Assembly (NCBI GenBank): GCA_017654935.2
Contig: CM065694.1
Span: 4,409,215-4,473,214, forward strand
Direction of reading: 5' to 3'
Origin: Phymorhynchus buccinoides
Lineage: Eukaryota; Mollusca; Gastropoda; Neogastropoda; Raphitomidae
Length of the DNA: 64,000 bases
Positions within the stretch are counted from its first letter, which is position 1. Each line of letters opens with the position of its first letter. The notes beneath the pieces are model-generated. The model did not search any database. It was not told the origin of the DNA and worked only from the letters and a program-made list of their open reading frames with translations. Position numbers and translations under genes: made by a program. Shown here one piece after another: positions 1 through 11,169 of the stretch.

Positions 1-380
1 CATAGTGGATTAAATCATTATATTATATTATTACGCCATTTTCTAAATACTGCATTAATATTGCGCATTAAAAGCTCGATTATTTCATGTAGAATTAAAA
101 CATGACAAAAACGTAGTGAATATAATTCACGATGGTATCCCACGAGGCATATACAATGACTTTTAAAGTCACATTAAGGACCTGTTACACTGCATACGAT
201 TTGCTGTCAATGCGATGCGAGTCATGATTCACGAGAAATACTTCCGTCTAAAAATAATTCCACTACTTTCGCTCTATATACTCAAGTTAGATCCAATACA
301 TGAATTTCACGTGAATCATGACTCACATCGTCACAATCGCATCAATATATGACGATTTGGAACAATTATTATCAAGAGAG
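1..380. other. Non-coding, with an imperfect hairpin
   Basis: No gene is recognised here. An imperfect inverted repeat pairs about 212-242 with about 303-331: CATGATTCACG on one side and CGTGAATCATG on the other, with flanking CGATG/CATCG also complementary. The spacer is about 60 bases, so the stretch could be the end of a small foldback element. Confidence 0.4.
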
Positions 381-381
381 C

Positions 382-1136
382 AGCTAATCCAATTACATAT
401 TCAGCTGTGTCAAAACAAATGGAAACAAAGCAATGCAACAAGAACGTCTTCCTTTCACTGAAACAAAGACCGGTTAAGTAACAAAATGTAATAAAGCATG
501 CCCCAGAGGCATTCGGATTCTTTAGTTGAGCAATCACTGAGTCATTGGAGTGTAGAATGTTGTGAGAAAAAAAAGTAATTAGAACGGGTACATCATGACA
601 ATCCGACGTTTAACGTTCCAACGTGGTAATAGTCCAACAATTCAACACATGACACCACTAGAACTAGAACTTCACTCAAACAACAGCTAAAAGGCTAGAT
701 ACAAAATAAACAAGAGCGTATGCGTCGTCGAGCGGCAGACATATCCCACCGTGTCACATCCCCACTCATCGTAATTCATGTGAGAATGAATAGACCACCT
801 TACAAAATTAAACGAGTGAAAGACAGGTCCTCTGGCCTGATCTCTCACTAACTGTTCTTCGTTCAACAAATATGGGGTTATATAGGTTTGGAGCTTATGA
901 TTCACAGACTACAACCACAAGGTCAAAGGTAAAAAAAAACAAGCTTCAAAATGTCTGCCACTGCGCATTCCTCGGGTCATGCTGATCAAGATAGCGGGAT
1001 CAGATTCAGAGATTGGAATCAACCAAGAATTGGTAGAGATAAGGATAAAGAATGCAACTTGTTCACGGTTTCAACAAATCCAACCGGAGTTCAGGGGGTA
1101 TTTCATCCCCTGCCCATGGTGTTGTTCCCCTGTTCC
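382..1136. repeat. Tandem duplication, copy 1 (offset about 1081 bp)
   Basis: This stretch matches 1463-2226 almost base for base (for example CAGCTGTGTCAAAACAAATG at both places). The right end copies about 80 bp of the terminal coding exon of the minus-strand ZU5 gene, so it holds a broken duplicate of that exon end followed by the duplicated 3' flank. In this copy the exon part runs into purine-rich low-complexity sequence and is not a working exon. Confidence 0.85.
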
Positions 1137-1142
1137 CTGTTG

Positions 1143-1280
1143 AAAGAGGGGGGGGAGAGAGAGAGAGGGGAGAGAGAGAGAGAGGGAGAGAGAGAGAGAG
1201 AGAGAGAAAGAAAGAGAGAGAGAGAAGAAGGGAGGAAGGAAGAGAGACAAACAGACAGACAGAAGAGAGAGAGAGAGAGA

Positions 1281-1314
<34 letters not shown>

Positions 1315-1330
1315 CAGACAGAGAGACAAA
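1143..1330. repeat. Purine-rich (GA)n low-complexity tract
   Basis: Degenerate GAGAGA with GACA and GAAG variants. It separates the two copies of the local tandem duplication and probably helped create it by slippage or unequal exchange. Confidence 0.9.
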
Positions 1331-1462
1331 GACATACAGAGAAAGTCAAGGACAAAGACAAACAGGGGACAACAGACAGAGAGGGGCAGGGCAGAAACAG
1401 TTAGTTGGGGTAATACAGTCGGAGAGAGCATCAAAATGATAACATAAAAAACGGGTAATCTG

Positions 1463-2226
1463 AGCTAATCCAATTATATATTCAGCTGTGTCAAAACAAA
1501 TGGAAACAAAGCAATGCAACAAGAACGTCTTCCTTTCACTGAAACAAAGACCGGTTAAGTAACAAAATGTAATAAAGCATGCCCCGAGAGGCATTCGGAT
1601 CTTTTAAAGAAGCAAATCACTGAGTCAGTGGAGTGTAGAATGTTGTGAGAAAGAAAACAATATGAACGTGTACATCACGATTGTCCGGCGTTTAAAGTTC
1701 TACGTGGCAATAGTCTGACAATTCAACACATGACACCACTAGAACTAGAACTTGACTCAAACAACAGTTGAAAGGCTAGATACAAAATAAACAAGAGCGT
1801 ACGTGTCGCCGAGCGGCAGACATATCCCCCCCCGTTTCACATCCCCACTCACCGTAATTCATGTGAGAATGAATAGACCACCTTACAAAATTAAACGAGT
1901 GAAAGACAGGTCCTCTGGCCTGATCTCTCACTAACTGTTCTTCGTTCAACAAATATGGGGTTATATAGGTTTGGAGCTTATGATTCACGGACTACAACCA
2001 CAAGGTCAAAGGTCAGAGTAAACAAGCTTCAAAATGTCTGCCACTGCTCATTCCTCGGGTCATGCTGATCAAGAAAACGGAATCAGATTCAGAGATTGGA
2101 ATCAACCAAGAATTGGTAGAGATAAGAATAAAGAATGCAACTTGTTCACGACTTGTTCACGGTTTCAACAAATCCATCCGGTGTTCAGGGGGTATTTCAT
2201 CCCCTGCCGCTGGTGTTGTTTGCCTG
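1463..2226. repeat. Tandem duplication, copy 2, overlapping the ZU5-A 3' end
   Basis: Second member of the local tandem pair. Its right end lies inside the terminal ZU5-A exon (2157-2724), so the duplicated unit consists of the last coding bases plus about 0.7 kb of 3' flank. This copy carries the version in use, because here the exon reads open to its stop at 2157-2159. Confidence 0.85.
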
Positions 2227-2724
2227 CTATGGCACACAGCTGGCACGATTGTGGCGTCATCCATCCGAAGTTCTAGCGACATGTCAACATTTCCTGCCAT
2301 TGCTGTAATTGATTCCCTTTCGCAATGTCCTACCCTCATGTGTTCCTGCTGCCTACTCTGAGAATCATTGAAGGCACGCTGCTGGCGAAGGTCTATGGAA
2401 GGATCTATCACACTCCATGCTTCCGCCGCGGCTGCCCCGCCTTCCAGGTCAGGCTGACAGGTGGCTGGTACGGGAGGATGGAACTGGTCTGTAGACGATG
2501 GTGGGCATCTGCTTGACAGATGGAGGTTGGACAATGCTCCGAGAGTTTCTTCCGCTTCATCAGCTTCCGTTGATGAAGCCTCGCTTGACCGAGAGGGGCT
2601 CCTTCTTTGAGGACCCTCTGCTGTCCAGCTCTCCGTGGAGGTTCTCTGCGGGGGACTGTTGCGAAGGGACTGCTGTTCCTCAGGTAAGGTGGACTGCTGA
2701 GTAGATGGACTGTTGTGCGCCGGT
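2157..2724 (-). CDS. ZU5-UPA gene A, terminal coding exon (Ser/Pro-rich tail)
   Basis: The acceptor is a T-rich tract ending in CAG (2725-2727 on the plus strand). The exon begins with one base that completes the AG left by the exon at 3001-3128, giving Arg, and stays open for 189 codons to TGA at 2157-2159. The translation is rich in Ser, Pro, Glu and Gln, low in complexity, and has no recognisable domain; it resembles a disordered C-terminal tail. It follows a very short death-fold segment, so the protein lacks the later helices of a normal death domain. The last 80 bp also occur, broken, in the tandem copy at 1.05-1.14 kb. The exon call rests on splice-site and phase agreement; function of the tail is unknown. 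Confidence 0.7.
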
Positions 2725-2921
2725 CTGAGGAAACAAAAATTTAAAAAAAAGAAAAGAGTACACCAAACCAAAGAGGAGCAAAAATGAGGAAGAAAGTTAA
2801 AGATTGTTTTTTTGAAATTCTGACATTCCCCTATCATGATATTCCTTTTCATTCTCATATAGCACTTGTAGGCTACATCACATGAGTGCTATGTCATGTA
2901 TGACCTATATTCCGGTGGGGG

Positions 2922-2948
2922 TGGGGGGGGGGGGTGGGGGGGGGGGGG
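2922..2948. repeat. Poly-G tract
   Basis: Near-pure run of G inside the last ZU5-A intron (2725-3000). Confidence 0.95.
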
Positions 2949-3000
2949 CTTTTAAACAAAACCGTTCTATGAAACTATGAGTACAAAAAAGGTGGGATAC

Positions 3001-3128
3001 CTGATGAGTTGATCGAGTTCCGAGGCTGACAAGCCCATCTCCCGTGCCACTCTCTCCCGCTGAGCCGAGTGCAGTCTGCGCAACACTGTGGGAATGACTT
3101 GGTCTGTATGGCCCTCTCCTTTTCTTAT
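3001..3128 (-). CDS. ZU5-UPA gene A, exon with end of UPA and start of a death fold
   Basis: The acceptor is TTGACAG and the donor CAG|GTATCC. The exon is 128 bp, entering in phase 0 and leaving with two bases, which match the next exon. The translation starts IRKGEGHTDQ and continues with VLRRLHSAQRERVAREMGL, then SASELDQLI. Joined to the upstream exon that ends RIPYL, it gives a RIPYLIRK junction resembling the end of the UPA domain of netrin receptor UNC5, followed by the first helices of a death domain. The remaining death-domain helices are not found in this exon or the next. Known for the family: UPA folds back on ZU5 and the death domain to control signalling. Inferred: the same arrangement with a reduced death fold. 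Confidence 0.75.
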
Positions 3129-3164
3129 CTGTCAACAGCATTTCAATTAGCATCCTGAAAACAC

Positions 3165-3168
<4 letters not shown>

Positions 3169-3237
<69 letters not shown>
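3169..3237. repeat. (CT)n microsatellite
   Basis: Uninterrupted CT dinucleotides in the ZU5-A intron. Confidence 0.98.
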
Positions 3238-3240
<3 letters not shown>

Positions 3241-3423
3241 CTGGGACTCTAATTTTGTTTACTTTGATGTCTTGTATCAGCATGCATGTTCATATAATTA
3301 TCTGTTTGCCTTATCGTTTTGTATTAGTCTTGTTTCCGTCTCAAGGACAGATTGTAAGAATAGGGCTGGCCTAAAATCTCAATCCTTGCGTAATAAAAGT
3401 TTTCAAGTGTCAAGTGCCAAGTG

Positions 3424-3814
<391 letters not shown>

Positions 3815-4387
3815 GTGTTGCAGCAAAATGGCGACAAGTGAAAAGTGTCAGTGAGAGCTGTGCGGTTCTTTACCTGATTTGGACTAGCATACGGACTGTT
3901 CAACATAGTTTTTGTATTTGGTGATTTAGTTCCGTTTCGTACGTGATGCCTGATACTCAAAATGATTGACTTAAACCAATGGAGAGCAAGAATTGGACTT
4001 TTCGGTGTCATAGTGAACAAGGTGAAATGTGGGTCAAGTTACCTGTCTTCAGGTGCAAAGGTCAAGGCGTGCGCGGCGAGTGTGACAGTGGGAGACGTTG
4101 TGTTTGCTTGGCTTACTATGTGCTGTGTGGCGGTTTTTGTTTACTGTGGCGGCAGAAACATTCGTTGTGTTTCTGCTGTGTATCAGTCACTTTCTGCTGT
4201 GGGAAACAACATGACTGTGTTCGCGGGTCAACAAGGAACATTCTCAGGTGAGATAACTCAAGCCTTCCCCTCAAGTGAAATAGGCCCACAACAAACTGTC
4301 CCGCTCGTACCAGTCTTCATGGCTGTGTCTGTGTTCAATGCTGCGTTCTGTGCCCGCAGGATCCTCCTCAGTAATGATACACAGCAA

Positions 4388-4399
4388 AATCCCGGGCCC
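4388..4399 (+). other. 2A-like NPGP recoding motif in LINE ORF1
   Basis: Codons AAT CCC GGG CCC follow DTQQ, giving DTQQNPGP preceded by ILLSN. The consensus of 2A elements is D-x-E-x-N-P-G-P, so this one carries Gln in place of Glu. Aliphatic residues upstream (ILL) match other 2A peptides. Chemistry inferred from the family: no peptide bond forms between Gly and the last Pro, releasing the hydrophobic N-terminal piece. Confidence 0.65.
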
Positions 4400-4582
4400 A
4401 AGGATCATGATGATCAGCACCAGGATCATGAGGATCATGATGATCAGCGTGAGAGTACGCATGTCTCTGTTAATGACATTTTGGACGCTATCAAGCAACA
4501 GGGCGATCGACTGAATGATCGACTGAATGAGCAAAACAAAGACTTAGTGGAACAAAACACTGCTATCAGAAAAGACCTAGAC

Positions 4583-4917
4583 GACATAAAGAATGAGCTG
4601 TACGACATAAAGAATGAGCTGTACGACATAAAGAATGAGCTGTACGACATAAAGAATGAGCTGTACGACATAAAGAATGAGCTGTACGACATAAAGAATG
4701 AGCTGTACGACATAAAGAATGAGCTGTACGACATAAAGAATGAGCTGTACGACATAAGAATGAGCTGTACGACATAAAGAATGAGCTGTACGACATAAAG
4801 AATGAGCTGTACGACATAAAGAATGAGCTGTACGACATAAAGAATGAGCTGTACGACATAAAGAATGAGCTGTACGACATAAAGAATGAGCTGTACGACA
4901 TAAAGAATGAGCTGTAC
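4583..4917 (+). repeat. 21-bp minisatellite, 16 units, coding for a heptad
   Basis: Sixteen direct units begin at 4583 with period 21; all are 21 bp except the ninth (4751-4770), which is 20 bp. Each encodes DIKNELY. Ile and Leu alternate at spacings of 4 and 3, the a/d pattern of a coiled coil. Units are essentially identical, so the array is recently expanded. Confidence 0.97.
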
Positions 4918-5967
4918 GACGTGAAACAAAAATGTTCAGAAATCAATGAAAGGTGCGACAGCTTAGAACATGACAACAGGCAGTTGTCCAAAACAGTGAC
5001 GGAGTTGATGTCGGGGGTGCAGGAACTTAATACTGTAGCTAACACAGCCAAAGAAGAGGCAGGTAAGGCGTCTGAGTCAGTGCAGGCGATAAAAGAAAAC
5101 ATGAAACAAATGGAAGAAGAGATGGACAGGCTTGAGAGTTTTTCCAGGCGGGACAATTTACGCATGTATGGGGTTCCTCAAGTAGACGGAAGGGAAGACT
5201 TTGCTTCGTGTGCTTCTGCAGTGACTGCTGTACTGAACAGTGTGGAGGGGGGTAAAACATGGACTAATGATGATATTGTGCGTGCACGTCGTGTGGGTAG
5301 GGCCATCAACAACGAACCACGACCCATGATTATCAAGTTCAAGAACTGGAATGACAAACTCTGCATTCTGACTAATCGAGATTTCCGGGGGAAATTAGAA
5401 CAGAGGGGAATACGTGTCTCAAATGATTTGACCCACAGGCAGGCGGAGATCGCGGCACAGGCCAGAAAAGACAACAAATCTGTCTACTTTGTGAGGGGCC
5501 GTCTTACTGTGGGGCCGAAGCGGCCTGACCCACGGACATACGCCCAAGTCTTGGCCACGGGGACAACAACGACGACGACGATGACGATGTCAACAGCAGC
5601 GGCGATGACACACTCTGTGTCAGTCTCACCAACACGCGGCGGAGGCAACACGGCACGAAGTCAACCCAATACCGGCAAAGAAAAGGGGGATTCCCCTACT
5701 AGCAATCACGCGCCCTCTTCACCCAGTCAGCAGCGAGCAACACAGCACGTTAACCGGGGTCAGAGAGGGTCAGGGTCAGGGCCGATTCACCGTCTCAGTG
5801 ATGCGAATGAACGGGACAATAGCACTCGTGAAGCACGTGGTAGTAAGGGGGGTGGGGGAGGGGCAGGCAAATCGCAACATCAGTCTGGGATGCACGGTTA
5901 TTTGCGTGTCAATGATAAAAGGAATAGTTCTGTACCCGATAGAAACCTACGCTCGTCTAGCAAATGA

Positions 5968-8900
5968 CATGAATCACTCGATCGGGCTACTGGCCTTTTC
6001 TTTCTTAATTATAACGTTGAAAACCTATTGCCTAAGTTGAATGATATTTCCTTTGTTAATTATGTCTCTTCTTTTGATTTTATATGCTTAACCGAAACTT
6101 TTGTTAATAGTTCATTTAATGTTAATATGTTTCAGGGTTATGCAAAATTTATCTCCCCAGCAAAAAAACTGTCATTACATGGTCGTAACTCTGGAGGGGT
6201 TCTTTTGCTTGTGAAAAAGGGTCACATAGACTCTGTGGAAGAAATTAAATTGAACTGTGATAATGCTGTTGCCATCAAGATTAAGAAAGAACTGTTTCAT
6301 GTTGATAAAGACCTTGTTCTCGTGTCGTGTTACATTCCACCTGAAGGAAGCCCTGCATACAACGACTCTAATGTGAAAAACGGCATTCATGTTCTTGAAG
6401 ACTGCGTGCACCAATGTATTAATACTGATGATGTTTATTTGATGGTGTGCGGTGATTTGAATGCCAGAACTGGGAGTGAGCAAGTGAGAGTGGAAGACGT
6501 AATAAATTGTGTGCCAGGGGATGACTGGGAGGACGAAGAGAGTGACTGTGTTATGCGTTCTTCTAAAGACAATCACGTCAATGTGTTTGGTAAGTCCTTC
6601 TTGGAATTTTGCTACCTGTTTGACTTGGTAATAGCGAATGGATCTTGTGAGAATGATATTGATGGGGAGTATACCTTCGTCTCTACGCAAGGATGCAGCG
6701 TCATTGATTACTTTGTCATTTCTGATGAGTTGCTTAAATTTTGTGATTTGAGTATAAGTGACAGCCTGTATTCTAGCCACTTTCCCGTTGAATTGTGTTG
6801 GACCAAAAGCTCACCAACAAACGACACACACAATAGGCCACCCATCACACCTTCAGAAGAAAAAATCGTATGGTCAGATGTTTTTGTCGAAACCTATAAA
6901 GCAGAACTAGAATCAGAGGAATTTAAAGAATGTTTAAACCAGGCACACCACTGTTTAAATGAAAGCGTTGATGGCTGGAGAGGTTTGCTAAAGCCATGTA
7001 TGGGGCGGCAGCCTGTATGGTGAAGGAAGTGGGAGGGAAAGTGAGAACACACAGTGATTGGTTCGACCTTGAATGCAGACACAAAAAGAAGACAGTTAAA
7101 AGATTATTGCGAAGCTTTCGCAGGGCTAGATCCGTTGAATATAAAAGAATGCAACAAGAAGCCTTTGTTAAAGAAAGAAAAGAATATTCAGATTTGAAAA
7201 AAGAGAAAAAGAGACAATGGGACGAAAAGAAAATTAATGAATTAAAGCAATCCATAAACGATCCAAAGCGATTCTGGTCAACAGTGAGGACTGTAAACAA
7301 GAAAGAGATAATATATAACGACATAGATTGTCAGCAATGGTACACGCACTTCTTTAGTGTATTTAATAATGTTGATGACTCAGACCATGAAGATCCAGAG
7401 TTAGAGACAGAAGCAGACGAACTAAATGAGGAAGACACGGGTGAACCTCTTTTTAATGACCCAATCACCAAGGATGAAGTTATTAGGGGCATTAATAAAT
7501 TGAAGAGGGGAAAGAGTGCTGGGCCCGATAAGATCGTAAGTGAGATGTTTAGAAATGCTAACTCTTCTATACTTGATTTTCTGGTTATCTTATTCAACTC
7601 TATTTTTGATAAAGGTGTGTTCCCAAAGGAATGGTCAAAGGCAATCATTATACCAATTCACAAGAAAGGGGATCGTAATAATCCAGACAATTACAGAGGC
7701 ATAGCTTTAATTAACATAATTAGTAAAAATTTATACTCATATATTAAACAGAAGATTGACTGTTTGGACTGAAAATGAAAACAAAATTATCGAAGAACAG
7801 GCAGGATTTAGAAGAACTTACAGCACAACAGACCACACCTTTACTTTGCATGCAATAGTACAGAAATACCTCCTTCAAAATTCTAAACTGTATGTCGCCT
7901 TTGTCGACTTCCGTAAGGCTTTTGACTCTGTAAACCGAAATATCTTATGGTCAATCTTAAGAAAGGCAGAAATCAATGGGAAAATGTATAAAGCTCTCAG
8001 AGGGATTTACGAAACGGTATTATGTTGTGTCCGTGAAAAGGGTATTTATTCAGAAAGCTTTAGTTGCCCTCGAGGCGTTAAACAAGGGTGTCTGTTGAGC
8101 CCCCTTCTCTTTTCATTTTTCATCAACGAGTTAGCCTTAGAAATAAGTAAAAGAGGCAGGCATGGTATACAGATGATCCCGAATGCAATTGAACTTTTCT
8201 TGATGTTGTTTGCAGATGACATTATACTTATTTCTGATACTGTAGTGGGCCTTCAAAACCAACTTAATATTCTAAAAACAGAAGCTGACCGTTTACAACT
8301 AACTATTAACCTTGATAAAACGAAAATAATGTTTTTTAGAATGGGAGGTTATCTCTCTAGGCATGAGCATTGGTGGTATGGGGGGTCTGAAGTTAAGATC
8401 ACCAATGATTATAAGTATTTAGGAATGGTATTCACGACTAAGTTAAGTTTTAAGTTAGGTTGGTCAGAGACATACAAAAAGGCAAAAAAAGGTGTTGCTC
8501 AAATCTTACGTTCTTTGCGAAAACTAAATTGTATTGAACCATCTATATTCTGGAAACTCTTCGATACTCAAATCGAACCCATGCTTACATATGCATCAGA
8601 GGTTTGGGGATTGTCTGAGAATATTCAAATGGAAAAAGTTCACACTTTTGCCATCAAACGGTTCATGAATGTCCCTTTGCATTCTTCAAACAAAATGGTG
8701 TATGGTGAATCTGGACGTTATCCGCTTTACATTCGAACACAAATCAAATGTATTAGATATTGGTTAAGGCTACTGAAACTACCACTGTTTAGATTAAGCA
8801 GACAAGCATACGAAATGTTATTAGTCCAACACAATAAGGGTAAACTTAACTGGGTGTCTAAGGTAAAGAAACTGCTCACAGAAAACGGTTTTGGTATTGT

Positions 8901-9402
8901 GTGGATAAGTCAAGAAGTTGGATATGATAGTATATTTATTTCAGAGCTAAAAGACAGACTAATATGTATATGTCAACAAAACAGACATTCTGCAATGGAT
9001 GGAGACGATAAATATAGTTGGTTCCTTCAGTTTAATAGCAATTTGCAGCCAGATAAATATTTATCAGTAGTAACTCATAGATGGCATAGAGACATGTTAG
9101 CTAGATTCAGAACCAGAACTTTAGGCTTATACGGAAACAAAACTTGGTTCACTGTAGGTTCTATGACTGACACTATATGCAAAGTGTGTTCAACCAATTG
9201 TGTGGAAAGCGAATTTCATTTTCTCTTCAGCTGTAATGCTTACGATAGAATACGTCAAAAATGCAAACTATTCCAGGCTCCTACTGGTAATAGACAAAGT
9301 GTTTCTGGTATGTTAATTGTCGATGATGAAGAATATATTAAATCTTTAGCCAAATTTATCGCTGATGCATATAAAATAAGACAATCTGTGATCCCACCAT
9401 AA
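5968..9402 (+). pseudogene. LINE ORF2: endonuclease, reverse transcriptase, C-terminal CCHC-like motif (two frameshifts)
   Basis: The endonuclease runs from about 6001 (FLNYNVENLLPKL), with FICLTETFV, VLVSCYIPP, VCGDLNARTG and CSVIDYFVIS. The frame changes near 6990-7020 and again near 7756-7772. RT motifs are IIPIHKKGDRNNPDNYRGI, EEQAGFRR, YVAFVDFRKAFDSV, RGVKQGCLLSP and the catalytic FADD (FADDIILISD) at about 8208-8235. A Cys/His cluster (CKVCSTNCVESEFHFLFSC) lies near 9180-9232. The protein would nick DNA and prime reverse transcription at the target. ORF2 begins directly after the ORF1 stop in the same frame and has no early in-frame ATG. This copy is probably inactive because of the frameshifts. 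Confidence 0.9.
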
Positions 9403-9687
9403 GAACAGTAGTTTTGCTTATGCATTGGACGTATTTCATTATGTATATGTATGTATGTGCGAAAACCCTTCGTTTCAAATTATGCTGTATTGTTTTTATT
9501 TTATTTTAATTTATGTTTTTCCATGCCTGTTACGATAATGTAATTTTGTATCTTTTTTTTTCTCTTTTTCTCCACTTGATTGTTTATGCTAACAACGTGT
9601 TACGTTTTGTTTTTTCACACAATTGCTGCATTTGACCCCATGTCGACAAAGCATGTAAGCTGAAGACATTAAAGGTTATTGCCATTG

Positions 9688-9688
<1 letters not shown>
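9403..9688 (+). other. LINE 3' untranslated tail
   Basis: AT-rich, no open frame, ending AAAGGTTATTGCCATTGC directly before (CT)n. No AATAAA close to the end and no poly(A). Confidence 0.6.
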
Positions 9689-9780
<92 letters not shown>

Positions 9781-9782
9781 TT
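9689..9782. repeat. (CT)n microsatellite at the LINE 3' end
   Basis: Pure CT except for two CTTT interruptions at its right end. It touches the last LINE base. Confidence 0.97.
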
Positions 9783-10009
9783 CATCTCATTTCACACATC
9801 ATATCATACAGATGTTTTATATATGTGCAAGATTTGATTTGTCTTGATTATTAATTATGTTCAAAAGGAGATAATTATGACTCGTGTTGATCTGTATTCA
9901 TGTTTAAAACGAGTATCATTTGAAAGCTGGGACCATCCCCACCAGTTTACCCATTTTGATATTACAGACAAAAGACTAATCAAATAAACATTCAAACTTC
10001 AGACTTTAG

Positions 10010-10012
<3 letters not shown>

Positions 10013-10082
<70 letters not shown>
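10013..10082. repeat. (CT)n microsatellite
   Basis: Uninterrupted; directly left of the dispersed repeat at 10083. Confidence 0.98.
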
Positions 10083-10086
<4 letters not shown>

Positions 10087-10633
10087 ATGAGTGTGTGTCT
10101 ACTTTTTAATATGTTCATGCTAAAAATGAATAATGGAATGTAGGAATAGGTTTCATGTTGCCATGAGCACATGTATTTACATTTTAAATTGCGCATGCTA
10201 AGATGAGTAGGTAAAGTAATACTATGTTTGACTTATTATATGCATAGGTTTCTTCAAATAAGTACATTTTAATGATGAAATATGATTGAGTTTTGTTTTT
10301 TTCTTTATGTTTGTGCACTTCTCTATTTTTGAATGTTTAAAGATGAGTGTGAAAAGTAGGATTGGGTTTTATTTTCCCGTGCGTATGCGCTTACTTCACA
10401 CATTTTGAATGTTAATAATTAGTATAGTTAATAATAATAGGTTTGATTTTGTTATTGATGTGTTACAATATAGGGATGTTTTTTGCATGCTTTATATTAC
10501 TTTGTATGTGTTTATTTTCGTTTTTCATTTTCTACTTTTATATATGTATTTTGTCCAGAGGGCTGGATGTAAAAAAGCATGTTATTGCTTACTCTATTAC
10601 CCTCTATAAATAAAATTCAATCAATCAATCAAT
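10083..10633 (+). mobile_element. LINE 3'-tail fragment, ends in TCAATCAATC then (TC)n
   Basis: This AT-rich block recurs in reverse orientation at 31784-32340 with high identity (for example CCAGAGGGCTGGATGTAAAA). It ends ATAAATAAAATTCAATCAATC and then runs into (TC)n, a tail type seen in CR1/L2-like LINEs. No coding domain is recognised; a 66-codon open frame inside it is shared by both copies but looks like AT-rich noise. Confidence 0.7.
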
Positions 10634-10663
10634 CTCTCTCTCTCTCTCTTTTCCTGTCTCATT

Positions 10664-10742
<79 letters not shown>

Positions 10743-10743
10743 C
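10634..10743. repeat. (TC)n microsatellite following a LINE tail
   Basis: (TC)n at 10634-10649 and 10672-10740, broken by a short unique piece. It lies about 15 bp from the donor of the UPA exon. Confidence 0.95.
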
Positions 10744-10757
10744 TCTCCCTCTCTCAC

Positions 10758-10955
10758 CAGATAAGGAATTCTGGTACAGGCAGAAGGGGGTACATAGTTG
10801 GAGGCCTCTCCGGGGTGAGTGAGGCGATGGGTGACATCAACGGTGACCACTAGCTCAGCGGACGACGTGTCCAGTATCCATTCCACTATCAAGGGATGGA
10901 AGCGCCCTTTGGTCAGACATTTCTTGCACAGCAGAGCATGGGGCAAATCAAAGAT
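10758..10955 (-). CDS. ZU5-UPA gene A, UPA-domain exon
   Basis: The acceptor is TTTCGTAG and the donor CTG|GTGAGA. The exon is 198 bp (66 codons), phase 0 at both ends. The translation starts IFDLPHALLCKKCLTKGRFH and includes ELVVTVDVTHRLTH and SACTRIPYL. The ending SACTRIPYL joins the next exon's IRKGE and resembles the conserved SAFKIPFLIRQK-type end of the UNC5 UPA domain. Phases agree with the exons at 16305 and 3128. It therefore supplies the second half of the UPA module. Identification by similarity recalled from the family; no alignment was run. Confidence 0.7.
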
Positions 10956-11169
10956 CTACGAAAGATAAAAAAAGAACAGAATTAAATTAAGGCATGACTG
11001 AGAAAAATCAGTGCATTATTGTTCCTTTTTGTGTTTGTCTGGAGGGGGGTAGTGAGAGGGAACAGGAGAGGGGTGCATAAAATCTAAGATCTGCATAAAA
11101 AAGAAGAACATTCAACCAGTGTGGCTTTCAACAACAAGAAAAAAGAAGAAAAAGAAGAACATATAATTA

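Larger units (their letters stand above)
3962..5967 (+). pseudogene. LINE ORF1: 2A-like motif, heptad coiled coil, RRM-like domain (one frameshift)
   Basis: The N-terminal part has a hydrophobic stretch (near VVFAWLTMCCVAVFVYCGG) and then LLSNDTQQNPGP, a 2A-like ribosome-skipping motif whose NPGP codons lie at 4388-4399. A D/H-rich linker follows, then a coiled coil built largely from 16 direct repeats of DIKNELY (4583-4917), then an ORF1p-type RNA-binding region (SRRDNLRMYGVP; IVRARRVG; PMIIKFKNW) and a basic Ser/Gly-rich tail. The ninth repeat (4751-4770) lacks one base, which breaks the frame. The product would be an RNA-binding retrotransposon RNP protein. The family assignment is firm for the second half and inferred for the first. 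Confidence 0.85.

Noticed and set aside
951..2276. Plus-strand open frames starting MSATAHSSGHAD in both tandem copies
   Set aside because: They are antisense to the 3' end of ZU5-A, one runs into a GA microsatellite, and similarity between them is explained by the tandem duplication.
4444..5165. Minus-strand frames of SYSSFFM or VQLILYV repeats
   Set aside because: Shadows of the 21-bp array of LINE ORF1.
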